Of a stretch of 63,026 nucleotides of DNA, positions 43,112 through 51,232 are shown one piece after another. The notes under the pieces were generated by a model. That model did no database searches, was not told where the DNA came from, and worked only from the letters and a program-made list of their open reading frames with translations. The stretch comes from Bacteroidales bacterium (GTDB lineage Bacteria; Bacteroidota; Bacteroidia; Bacteroidales; UBA932): contig JAFRVZ010000032.1 of NCBI GenBank assembly GCA_017438265.1, positions 1 through 63,026 on the forward strand, read 5' to 3'. A program made the position numbers and the translations under genes. Each line of letters opens with the position of its first letter. The stretch's first letter is position 1.

Positions 43112-44552
43112 GGTCGGCGGATGGCTGCTGGCAGCGGCGCTCCTGCTGCTCTGCGCCTGCGGCAGGATGGCCGAGGTGCGTCCCGTCGGGGAAGGCACGG
43201 ACCGGCCTTCCCTGATGTATCCGGATTACCGGGACGTCACGGTCCCGTGCAACCTGGCGCCGCTGAATTTCTATTATACCGCGCCGGGACGGGGCCGATT
43301 CGCGACGACCTTCTCCGCCGGGGATGTTTCCTGCACGCTGCGCGGGCGGGAGGTCGTCTGGAAGGAGCGGCGCTGGAAGGAGCTGCTTGCGGCGGCCGCG
43401 GGCGGGGAGGTTTCCGTCGTTTCGCGGACCGGCGACGTGGAGGTCCGGTGGGCCTTCCGCGTCAGCGCGGACCCGATTGACCCGTATCTGACCTACCGGC
43501 TGATCGAGCCGGGATTCGAGGTCTGGGACGACCTGGAGATCGTCGAGCGCTGCCTCGAAAACTTCGACACGCGGGTGATTTCCGACTGGCGGCATACCGG
43601 AAACCGCTGCATGAACTGCCACATCCATTCCCGTGCGCGGGGCGACCTGTCGCTGTTCTACCTGCGCGGCGAAGGCGGCGGCGCCATCCTCCAGCGGGAC
43701 GGGAAGCTCCGGAAGCTCGCGCTGCGGGATTCGTCGATGATTTCCCCGACCGTGTACGGTGAAATCCACCCGGAGGGACGCTACGGCATCTTTTCGACGA
43801 ACACCATCATCCCGGCGATGCACCCCGTGGGGGGCCGCCGGATGGAAGTTTACGACACGGCGTCGGACCTCGTCGTCGCGGATTTCGATGCGAACCGGAT
43901 GCTGACCTTCCCGGAAACGGCGCGCGCGGACGTGTTCGAGACGTTCCCGGTCTTTTCCGCGGACGGGCGCTGGATCTATTACTGCGCCGCCCCGGTGCGG
44001 CCGCTGCCCGCGGAGGTGGCGCAGCTGCGCTATTCGCTCGTCCGCCGGCCGTTCGACCCGGCCACGGGTGCGATCGGCAGCCCGGCGGACACGCTCTGGA
44101 GCGCCTCCGCCCGCGGCGCCTCGGTCTGCCACCCGAAGGCTTCGCCCGACGGCCGCCGGCTGCTCTATACGGTGGCGGATTACGGGACTTTCCCAATCAA
44201 CCACCGGGAGTGTGACCTGGAAATGATGGACCTGGAGACCGGGGAAATCCTGCCGATGGACGCGGTCAACGCCGACCGGTCGGACACCTACCACAGTTGG
44301 TCTTCCGACGGCCGCTGGTTCGTCTTCGCGTCGAAGCGCGGGGACGGGCTGTATGGCCGGCCGTGGTTCTGCCACGTCGCGGAGGACGGGACCCCCGCGC
44401 GCCCTTTCCTGCTGCCGCAGGCGGATCCCCATTTTTATGATGCGATGCTGCGCTCCTTCAATGTTCCGGACCTGGGGAAGGCGCCGGTCGGATTCGATGC
44501 GGAGGACATCGGGCGCCTGCTGCGCGATGTTCCTGCGGAAGTATTTGAATGA
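43104..44552 (+). CDS. TolB-like propeller lipoprotein with a CxxCH motif (cassette 2)
   Basis: The 482-residue paralog of the 40059 product has a lipoprotein signal (GGWLLAAALLLLCACGR), the N-terminal motif MYPDYRDVTVPCNLAPLNF and C169-M-N-C-H173. Propeller blades include FSADGRWIYYCAA, CHPKASPDGRRLLYTVADYG, MMDLETGEILPMDAVNAD and WSSDGRWFVFASKR. The ATG at 43104 is preferred over 43092 because it gives the smaller overlap with the preceding gene and a tidy signal peptide. The GH5 gene follows after 15 bp, probably in the same transcript. Confidence 0.8.
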   Translation: MNRVGGWLLAAALLLLCACGRMAEVRPVGEGTDRPSLMYPDYRDVTVPCNLAPLNFYYTAPGRGRFATTFSAGDVSCTLRGREVVWKERRWKELLAAAAGGEVSVVSRTGDVEVRWAFRVSADPIDPYLTYRLIEPGFEVWDDLEIVERCLENFDTRVISDWRHTGNRCMNCHIHSRARGDLSLFYLRGEGGGAILQRDGKLRKLALRDSSMISPTVYGEIHPEGRYGIFSTNTIIPAMHPVGGRRMEVYDTASDLVVADFDANRMLTFPETARADVFETFPVFSADGRWIYYCAAPVRPLPAEVAQLRYSLVRRPFDPATGAIGSPADTLWSASARGASVCHPKASPDGRRLLYTVADYGTFPINHRECDLEMMDLETGEILPMDAVNADRSDTYHSWSSDGRWFVFASKRGDGLYGRPWFCHVAEDGTPARPFLLPQADPHFYDAMLRSFNVPDLGKAPVGFDAEDIGRLLRDVPAEVFE

Positions 44553-44567
44553 TAATTAATTGAAGAT

Positions 44568-46340
44568 ATGAAGATTGGAAAGTTTTTGATGGCCGCGGTG
44601 GCCGTCTGCAGCCTGGCCGCCTGCGGCGAAGATACGACGGAACCGCAGCCGCAGGTCAAGCTTGAAGCCCATCCGGCGGAACTCGTGTTCGACGCCAAGG
44701 GCGGCAGCCAGGAGCTGACGCTGACCTCCGGCATCCCGCCCCAGGTCAGCTGCTCCGATGCCTGGATTACCCTGAAGGAAGGGAGCTTTGCTTCCAATAC
44801 GCTGAAGGTTACGGTGACGGCGGCTTCCTATGAAGGGACCTCGCCGCGCTCGACCAGCATCCGGGTCATCGGGGAAAAGCAGAGCCTGATGATTCCCGTG
44901 ACGCAGAACGTGGCGCAGGTGAAACTCTCCGTGGACAAGACCTCCGCCGCCTTTTCCAAGCACGGCGGGGAGTTTGTCCTCAAGGTCAGTTCATCGATCC
45001 AGCCGACGGTCAGCACGGCGGCCGACTGGGTTTCCGTCGAGACCGGCACGATCGATTCCGCGCGGGAGACGACGGTGACCCTGTTTGCGGCCGCGAACCG
45101 GACCGCCTCCGTCCGCCAGGGGACGCTTACCGTCGCCTGCGGCGACCAGAAGGTCGACGTCGCCCTTTCGGAAGATGCCTTCTCCGTCGCGCCCGCGAGC
45201 GCGGAGGCGCTGACCCCGCAGCAGGTCTTCGACGCGATGGCTCCCGGCTGGAACATGGGCAACCACATGGACGCCATCTCGAACGGCATCGCCGGCGAGA
45301 CGGTCTGGGGCAACGCCAAGTGCACCCAGGCGACGTTTAACGCCCTCCGGGCGGCCGGCTTCAAGGCCGTGCGCATCTGCACGTCCTGGCAGGGCCACAT
45401 CGGCGACGGCCCGGGCTACCGGCTCGAGGAGAAGTGGCTCAGCCGCGTCGAGGAGATCGTCGGCTATGCCGAAAAGGCCGGCCTGGTGGCGATCGTGAAC
45501 ACCCACCACGACGAGAGCTACTGGCTCGACATCGCCAGGGTCCTTTCCGGCGCGACGACTTCGAAGAAGGTCCAGGACCAGATTTTCTGCGTCTGGACCC
45601 AGATCGCGCAGCGTTTCGCAGACAAGGGGGAATGGCTGGTCTTCGAGTCCTTCAACGAGATCCAGGACGGCGGCTGGGGCTGGAGCGACGCCTTCAAGAA
45701 CAACCCGGACGCGCAGTACAGGATCCTGAACGACTGGAACCAGGCCTTCGTGGACGCGGTCCGCAGCACCGGCGGGGAGAATGCGACCCGCTGGCTCGGC
45801 ATCCCCGGCTATGCCGCGAGCCCGCTGTTCACGATTCCGGGCCTCGTCCTGCCGCAGGATTATACCGGAGCGAACCGCCTGATGGTGGCCGTCCACGACT
45901 ATGATCCGTACAACTACACGCTGAGCGACCCGCTGGTCCGCCGCTGGGGCCACACGGCCGAGCCGGCGCTGCGCTGCAGCGACAAGGACGAGGAGAACCT
46001 CGTCTGGACCTTCGACCAGCTGAAGGAGACGTATATCGACCGGGGGATTCCGGTGTACCTCGGGGAGATGGGCTGCTCGCGCCACCAGGCGGACGACCTG
46101 CCGTTCCAGGCGTATTACATGGAGTATTTCTGCAAGGCCGCGGCGGACCGCCTGCTGCCGATGTACCTCTGGGACAACGGCGCCTCGGGCACCGGCCCGG
46201 AGAAGCACGGCTACATCGACCACGGAACCGGGGCGTTCCTGGACGATTACGGCAAGGCGATGGTCGGCGTCATGGTCCGGGCCGTGTCGACGGAGGACCC
46301 GGCCTATACGCTGGAAAGCGTTTACAACTCAGCTCCTTAG
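44568..46340 (+). CDS. BACON-domain GH5 endo-glycanase lipoprotein
   Basis: The 590-residue protein has a lipoprotein signal (VAVCSLAACGE) and two BACON-like domains (residues about 30-112 and 115-205, each with an Ala-Asp-Trp or Asp-Ala-Trp step). The GH5 barrel starts GWNMGNHMDA. The acid/base is Glu364 in VFESFNEIQDG and the nucleophile Glu500 in VYLGEMGCSRH. HHDESYWLD and YLWDNGAS are further GH5 marks. It should cut beta-1,4 glucan or mannan chains at the cell surface, feeding SusCD. The subfamily looks nearest to GH5_4-like endoglucanases, so mannanase activity is an inference from context. It is convergent with the 46343 gene, with 2 bases between. Confidence 0.9.
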   Translation: MKIGKFLMAAVAVCSLAACGEDTTEPQPQVKLEAHPAELVFDAKGGSQELTLTSGIPPQVSCSDAWITLKEGSFASNTLKVTVTAASYEGTSPRSTSIRVIGEKQSLMIPVTQNVAQVKLSVDKTSAAFSKHGGEFVLKVSSSIQPTVSTAADWVSVETGTIDSARETTVTLFAAANRTASVRQGTLTVACGDQKVDVALSEDAFSVAPASAEALTPQQVFDAMAPGWNMGNHMDAISNGIAGETVWGNAKCTQATFNALRAAGFKAVRICTSWQGHIGDGPGYRLEEKWLSRVEEIVGYAEKAGLVAIVNTHHDESYWLDIARVLSGATTSKKVQDQIFCVWTQIAQRFADKGEWLVFESFNEIQDGGWGWSDAFKNNPDAQYRILNDWNQAFVDAVRSTGGENATRWLGIPGYAASPLFTIPGLVLPQDYTGANRLMVAVHDYDPYNYTLSDPLVRRWGHTAEPALRCSDKDEENLVWTFDQLKETYIDRGIPVYLGEMGCSRHQADDLPFQAYYMEYFCKAAADRLLPMYLWDNGASGTGPEKHGYIDHGTGAFLDDYGKAMVGVMVRAVSTEDPAYTLESVYNSAP

Positions 46341-46342
46341 GA

Positions 46343-47806
46343 TTATTCCGACCAACGGAAGCCAAAGCGGACGCGCTCGGGGGAATTGATGATCTTCCGG
46401 GCGCGTACCTGGTCCAGGCGGACCGGTCCGGTCACGAATTCGGGGACGTTGTAGGAGAGGAAGAGGTCCTGGTAGTAGCGTTCCGGGTCGCGCTGGGGGA
46501 GCATGAAGGGCTTCCCGGCGACGCCGTCCTCCCCGATGTGGGCGATGTAGAGGCGGGTGAAGAGGCCGTCGTCCCGGCGGCTCGAGAAGACCAGCCAGCG
46601 GGAGTTCGCGCTCCAGTCGTGGTAGCTGTCGGTATCGGCGCTGTTGACTTCGTCCAGCGGCCGGGTCTCCCCGGTCTCCAGGTCCAGCAGCCAGAGGTCG
46701 GATTCGTGGTGCCAGATCGGGAAGGTCCCGTAGTCGCAGAGGGTATAGACCAGGAAGCGGCCGTCGAAGGAGGGTTTCGGGAAGGCGACGCTCTTTCCGA
46801 GGGCGGCGGCGTCGATGAGCGTCTCGACATCGTGGCCGATCCGGCCGGTCTGCGGGTCGAAGCTGACTTTCATCAGGTTGTAGTGGGACTGCGTCAGCCC
46901 TTCCGGGATCGCGACGGCCTCGGCGGCGGTGAAATAGAGGGTCCGGCCGTCGGGGGAGAAGGCCGGGAAGGTCTCCCAGAGGCCCTCCTGCTTGATCTGC
47001 GGGGCGGTGATGATCTGATTGTTGCGGATGTCGTAGACCTGCAGGTCGGAGGCGTGGTCGAAGACTTCGATGAGCTTGTCCGGCTGGACGTGGAAGCTCT
47101 GGCGGGTCGTGTTGGTCGCGTAGGCGATGTAGTCGCCCGACGGGTGCCAGTAGGGGTAGACGCACAGGCCGAGGGACTCGTCCGTGTGGGTGTCGTAGGC
47201 GGTCAGGCGGCCGTCGATCTGCAGGAGGGTCGCGCCGTGTTCGCCGCGGATGTGGAGGCTCATCCGCGAGGGGTCGCCGCGGTTGTAGGCGTGGCAGTTG
47301 ACGCAGCCGTCGAACTGGGTGTTTTCCAGCAGGGCGTGCTGGCGGAAGCTGCCGAGTTCCCGTTCGTAGATGCCCATCTTGCTGTAGAGCTCGTACCCGG
47401 GCTCGAGCATGCGGAAGTTGAGGCCGTAGTCGATGGGGTCCGGGGAGACGAAGATGCCGAAGGGTTCGAACGCTTTCCAGCGGCCGTCGATGCGGGCGCA
47501 GACCGTGATGCGGAGGGAATCGCCGCGGCTGCGGTCGAGGAGCGGGCGCCAGCGGCGGGCGGGGATGCGCGTCGCATCCTTGCCGCGCACGCGCAGCTCC
47601 GTCCCGTCCGGCGCGCTGATCCGGACGTCGAGCGCCCCGGCCCCCGCGAGCGAGAAGTCCAGCGGGGCGATCCCGGCCGGGACGGTTACGCCGACGTAGT
47701 CGGGGTAGATGTCCGGTAGGACACCCGCAGGGGCCGCATCGCGGGCCTTCGGGCTGCAGGCGGCCAGCGCAAGGGCCGCGAGGACGAGGCGGAGGGACTG
47801 TCTCAT
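46343..47806 (-). CDS. TolB-like propeller lipoprotein with a CxxCH motif (cassette 3)
   Basis: The 487-residue third paralog has a short lipoprotein signal (LRLVLAALALAACSPK), the motif IYPDYVGVTVPAGIAPLDF and C168-V-N-C-H172. Blades include FSPDGRTLYFTAAEAV, FPKPSFDGRFLVYTLCDYG, LWLLDLETGETRPLDEVNSA and WSANSRWLVFSSRR. The ATG at 47806 overlaps the stop of the upstream DUF6057-type gene by four bases. The open frame continues upstream of this ATG only as a shadow of that gene. This cassette is on the opposite strand from the other two. Confidence 0.8.
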   Translation of the reverse strand: MRQSLRLVLAALALAACSPKARDAAPAGVLPDIYPDYVGVTVPAGIAPLDFSLAGAGALDVRISAPDGTELRVRGKDATRIPARRWRPLLDRSRGDSLRITVCARIDGRWKAFEPFGIFVSPDPIDYGLNFRMLEPGYELYSKMGIYERELGSFRQHALLENTQFDGCVNCHAYNRGDPSRMSLHIRGEHGATLLQIDGRLTAYDTHTDESLGLCVYPYWHPSGDYIAYATNTTRQSFHVQPDKLIEVFDHASDLQVYDIRNNQIITAPQIKQEGLWETFPAFSPDGRTLYFTAAEAVAIPEGLTQSHYNLMKVSFDPQTGRIGHDVETLIDAAALGKSVAFPKPSFDGRFLVYTLCDYGTFPIWHHESDLWLLDLETGETRPLDEVNSADTDSYHDWSANSRWLVFSSRRDDGLFTRLYIAHIGEDGVAGKPFMLPQRDPERYYQDLFLSYNVPEFVTGPVRLDQVRARKIINSPERVRFGFRWSE

Positions 47807-49548
47807 TGGCGGTAGCGGTAATAGTAGTAGAACCAGTAGGTGTCGCCGTAGGCGCGCTGCATTTCCGCCTCGGACTTGCCGGCACGGTTGTCGTTGATGA
47901 AGCCCACGATGCGCTGGGCATAGGCGCGGGAGAGGTACTCCGGCAGGCCTTCGAAGTCGCTGTGGGTCAGCACCCAGCGGAGCAGCAGGGCCTCCTGCCA
48001 GGATTTCGGCAGGGAAGGCGTGTCGACCATCGGGAGCACCTCGACGAAGCGGTCGAGGTCCTTGCGCAGCAGGCACCACGCCATCAGGTAGTCCAGCGCC
48101 ATCCCGTTGGCGGGATGCTCGACCTTCAGCAGGCCCAGCATCGAGTCCGTCTCCTCCGCGCTGAAGAAGAAGTCGTGCTCCTTCAGGCGCAGGTCGCGGG
48201 CGCGGGCGAGCGCGGGCTGCCGCTCGAAGACGTCCCCGGCGTCGAGCGCCGCGGCGGTCTCCTTCGCCCAGCGGCGGTAGAAGAGCGTATGCTCCAGGCT
48301 GCGGAGGTACTTGCGGGCCACCGCCAGGTCGCCGTTGACGATGTTCGTCTCGGCGAGGCGCCGGTAGCAGCGGGCGCTTTTCTGGAAATCCGGAATCGCC
48401 TCCTGCGCCTCGAAGGCGAAGCGCTGGGCGGTGTTGACCATCCCGAGGTTCCAGTAGATTTCCCCGGTCGGGACCGGGTTGGTATGGCTCCGGACGAAGG
48501 TCGTGAGCAGGCCTTCCGGCCCGTTCTGGAAATAGTCGAACATGTGGTCGCCCATCCGGCCGGTCTTGGCGAGGGCAAGGTTGAGGCACGCGACCGTCAT
48601 CGGATTGTCCGGATTCTTCCGGTCCGCCTGCATCATGAGGCGGTTCCACATCCCGTTCCGGACCATGAAGTCGTAGCGCGCCCATTCCTCCTTGGCGTCG
48701 TCGGCGCAGCGGAGGGTCAGGCCCGTCCCGGCGAGCGCGGCGAGCGCGAAGAGGCCGGCGCCGAAGGCCAGCCGCCGCCGGGCCGGCCGCTCCCGGAGCG
48801 GGAGGGCGCTGCCGACGGCGACCGCGACGCAGAGCAGCGCCGCGAGCCAGAGCCACGCCGGGAAGAAGCTGCGGTACCGGTGGTAATGGACGCCATAGGC
48901 GAGGCGCCGGAGCGGATAGGGGAACAGCTGCTGCGCTTGGAGGAGGCTGCCGAGCAGCAGGAGCAGCGCGGCGACGCCGAGGGCCCATGCCCGGCGGGAA
49001 CTGCGGGGCGCTTCGGCCGCGACGACGACGCCGGCAAAGACGACGGTAAGAGCGCCGCAAGCCAGGTAGAGCAGCGGGATGAGCCCCGCCGCGAGCCAGC
49101 AGCGCAACCGGTCGTTCCGGACACGGGCGCAGAGCACGGCCGCCCCGAGCGTCAGCAGGAGCGCGACCGCTCCGCCGAAAAGCGCGTTCTCGTCGCAGTA
49201 GAAGGCGAGCAGCGGCACGACGGGCAGGAAGCTCGCGGCATAGCAGGGGAGCGTCCGCCGGCGGCACGCGGCGAAGACGAGCAGCTGCACCCCGCAGAGC
49301 AGGGCGGCCAGGAGGGCCGCGCCGGCGGGGGCGTAGTAGCAGAACTGGGTCAGGCAGCGGCCGACCCAGTCGGCGAGCCCGCCCGGAACGGAAGCGACCT
49401 CCGCGAAATACCCCCGGGTCCATTCGAAGAGCTGGTACTGCTCCTGGAAGTGGAGGTGGTAGGGGTAGCGGAAGGCGAAGAATGCGTAGGCTCCGACGCC
49501 CAGCAGGGCCGTCATCAGCGCTCCGGCATATTTTTCCGTTTTCGTCAT
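47803..49548 (-). CDS. DUF6057-type polytopic membrane protein (cassette 3)
   Basis: The 581-residue protein has an N-terminal half with about eight to nine membrane segments (YHLHFQEQYQLFEWTRGYFA, GLADWVGRCLTQFCYYAP) and a helical C-terminal half. That half has RRLAETNIVNGDLAVARKYL, LFYRRWAKE, NGMALDYLMAWCLLRKDLDR and an aromatic end YGDTYWFYYYYRYRQ. It is the longest and probably the most complete of the three related proteins. Function unknown. Its promoter box TAACTTTG lies at 49576-49569, and the propeller gene is coupled at its 3' end. Confidence 0.82.
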   Translation of the reverse strand: MTKTEKYAGALMTALLGVGAYAFFAFRYPYHLHFQEQYQLFEWTRGYFAEVASVPGGLADWVGRCLTQFCYYAPAGAALLAALLCGVQLLVFAACRRRTLPCYAASFLPVVPLLAFYCDENALFGGAVALLLTLGAAVLCARVRNDRLRCWLAAGLIPLLYLACGALTVVFAGVVVAAEAPRSSRRAWALGVAALLLLLGSLLQAQQLFPYPLRRLAYGVHYHRYRSFFPAWLWLAALLCVAVAVGSALPLRERPARRRLAFGAGLFALAALAGTGLTLRCADDAKEEWARYDFMVRNGMWNRLMMQADRKNPDNPMTVACLNLALAKTGRMGDHMFDYFQNGPEGLLTTFVRSHTNPVPTGEIYWNLGMVNTAQRFAFEAQEAIPDFQKSARCYRRLAETNIVNGDLAVARKYLRSLEHTLFYRRWAKETAAALDAGDVFERQPALARARDLRLKEHDFFFSAEETDSMLGLLKVEHPANGMALDYLMAWCLLRKDLDRFVEVLPMVDTPSLPKSWQEALLLRWVLTHSDFEGLPEYLSRAYAQRIVGFINDNRAGKSEAEMQRAYGDTYWFYYYYRYRQ

Positions 49549-49568
49549 TCAAATGTCGTTGCAGATAA

Positions 49569-49576
49569 CAAAGTTA
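49569..49576 (-). promoter_or_regulatory. -7 box of the cassette 3 operon
   Basis: The minus strand reads TAACTTTG, a full match to TAnnTTTG, 20 bases before the ATG at 49548. Confidence 0.6.
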
Positions 49577-49595
49577 GAAAAAATAGCATCATTTT

Positions 49596-49627
49596 TTTGG
49601 CAGTGCGGAAAAATCGGCGTAAATTGT
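49596..49627 (+). promoter_or_regulatory. Promoter of the sugar symporter gene
   Basis: TTTG at 49596-49599 and TAAATTGT at 49620-49627 are 20 bases apart, the second being a weak -7 match. Transcription would start near 49632, which argues for the ATG at 49650 rather than the one at 49629. Confidence 0.45.
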
Positions 49628-49649
49628 AATGATTAAGCGCAAAACTTTT

Positions 49650-51227
49650 ATGGGTACGATTAAAACCAGCCTGCGTGAGAAGATCGGGTACGGATTCGGC
49701 GACATGGCCTCCTCGACCTTCTGGAAGATCTTCTCCTACTACCTCCCGTTCTTCTATTCGAATATTTTCGGCCTGCGGCTCGACCAGGTGGCCGTCCTGC
49801 TGATGGTGACCCGCATCTGGGACGCCGTCTCGGACCCGATGATGGGCATCATGGCCGACCGGACCCGGACCCGCTGGGGCAAGTACCGTCCGTACCTGCT
49901 CCTGATGGCGGTCCCCTTCGCGCTGAGCGGCATCTTCCTCTTCACGACGCCCGACGCCGGCCCGACGGTGAAACTGGTCTGGGCCTATGTGACCTACATC
50001 CTGATGATGACGGTCTATACCGGCATCAACGTCCCTTACGGCGCGATGCTGGGTGTCATCACGGACGACAGCGACACGAAGACGGTCCTGAGCTCCTACC
50101 GGATGTTCTTCGCCTACGCGGGCAGCTTTATCGCCCTCTTCTCCTGGGAACCGCTCTGCAACCTGCTCGGCGGCTACGGGACGACCCTCGGCTGGCGCAA
50201 CTCGATGGTCGTCGTCGCGCTCGCCTGCCTCGTGCTCTTCCTCCTCTGCTTCCGGATGACCCGCGAGAAGCTCCATACGGTCTCGACGGTCTCCGTCGGC
50301 AGCGACCTGAAGAGCCTGCTCCGCAACGCGCCCTGGTGGATCCTGATCGGCGCCGCGCTCTGCTCGAACCTCTTCAACACGGTCCGCGGTTCGACCGCCG
50401 CCTACTTCTTCAATGACGTGATCGGCGCGGACGCCCATCTCTCCCTCGGCAGCCTGTCCTTCCTCTTCTATGCCGGCCTCTTCCTCTCGATCGGCGAGGT
50501 CTGCAACATGATCGGCGTCGCGCTTGCGGTCCCGGTCGCCGGCAAACTCGGCAAGAAGACGACCTACATCAGCTCCTTCGCGGCCCTGATCGTCCTCAGC
50601 ATCCTCTTCTTCTACATCCCCGTAACCCAAAGCGGCTTCTGGTGGATGCTGATCCTCCAGATCATCATCTCCATCTTCACCGGCATCATCTCCCCGCTCG
50701 TCTGGAGCATGTACGCCGACGTCTCCGACTTCGCGGAGAACCGCGACGGCACCGCCTCGACCGGCCTGATCTTCTCCTCCGCCTCGATGGCGCAGAAGTT
50801 CGGCGGCGCGTTCGGCGGCGCGGCCGTGATGTGGATCCTCGCCGCCTTCGGCTACAACACCGAGGCCGGCGCGGTCCAGACCGAGACGGCGATCCAGGGC
50901 CTGAAGATCCTGATGAGCTGGATCCCGGCCGCCGTCTCCGCCCTGGCGATCGTGGTCGTGTTCTTCTACCCGCTGACCAAGAAGCGGATGGAAAGCATCC
51001 AGGAAGAACTGGCCGTGAAGCGCGGCCTGGTCGGCGGGACCGAAACGGAAGCCGCCGCGGAGGCGGAGCCCGCCGTGCCGGAGAAGCGGCTCTGGAAGGG
51101 CATGCCGAAGGCGATGCGCATCGTTGCCGCCGTGCTGGCGGCGATTATCGTGGCGGAAGCCGTCGCCACGGTGGCGCTGGGAACGGACAAGACGGCGAAT
51201 GTGGCGGACGTGGAGGCGGTAGGTTAG
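49650..51227 (+). CDS. GPH-family (MFS) glycoside-cation symporter
   Basis: The 525-residue protein has twelve or so membrane segments and the GPH signature: REKIGYGFGDMASSTFWKIF at the start, RIWDAVSDPMMGIMADRTRT and RWGKYRPYLL in the first loop, and WSMYADVSDFAENRDGTAST later. It should import disaccharides such as mannosyl-glucose with a cation. After the usual end there is an extension of about 75 residues with a charged, Ala/Glu-rich stretch and one more hydrophobic helix (MRIVAAVLAAIIVAEAVATV). The start at 49650 is chosen from the promoter position; 49629 would add seven residues. polA begins 5 bases after its stop. Confidence 0.9.
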   Translation: MGTIKTSLREKIGYGFGDMASSTFWKIFSYYLPFFYSNIFGLRLDQVAVLLMVTRIWDAVSDPMMGIMADRTRTRWGKYRPYLLLMAVPFALSGIFLFTTPDAGPTVKLVWAYVTYILMMTVYTGINVPYGAMLGVITDDSDTKTVLSSYRMFFAYAGSFIALFSWEPLCNLLGGYGTTLGWRNSMVVVALACLVLFLLCFRMTREKLHTVSTVSVGSDLKSLLRNAPWWILIGAALCSNLFNTVRGSTAAYFFNDVIGADAHLSLGSLSFLFYAGLFLSIGEVCNMIGVALAVPVAGKLGKKTTYISSFAALIVLSILFFYIPVTQSGFWWMLILQIIISIFTGIISPLVWSMYADVSDFAENRDGTASTGLIFSSASMAQKFGGAFGGAAVMWILAAFGYNTEAGAVQTETAIQGLKILMSWIPAAVSALAIVVVFFYPLTKKRMESIQEELAVKRGLVGGTETEAAAEAEPAVPEKRLWKGMPKAMRIVAAVLAAIIVAEAVATVALGTDKTANVADVEAVG

Positions 51228-51232
51228 CGGCG

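Noticed and set aside
46343..49552. Apparent single 1069-residue protein joining the cassette 3 lipoprotein to an upstream segment
   Set aside because: The upstream part is a shadow frame of the DUF6057-type gene. The lipoprotein signal peptide at 47806 marks the true start.
50642..51232. N-terminal extension of polA into the symporter gene
   Set aside because: The extension has no sequence sense, while the conserved PolA start RLFLIDGHAL begins at 51233.
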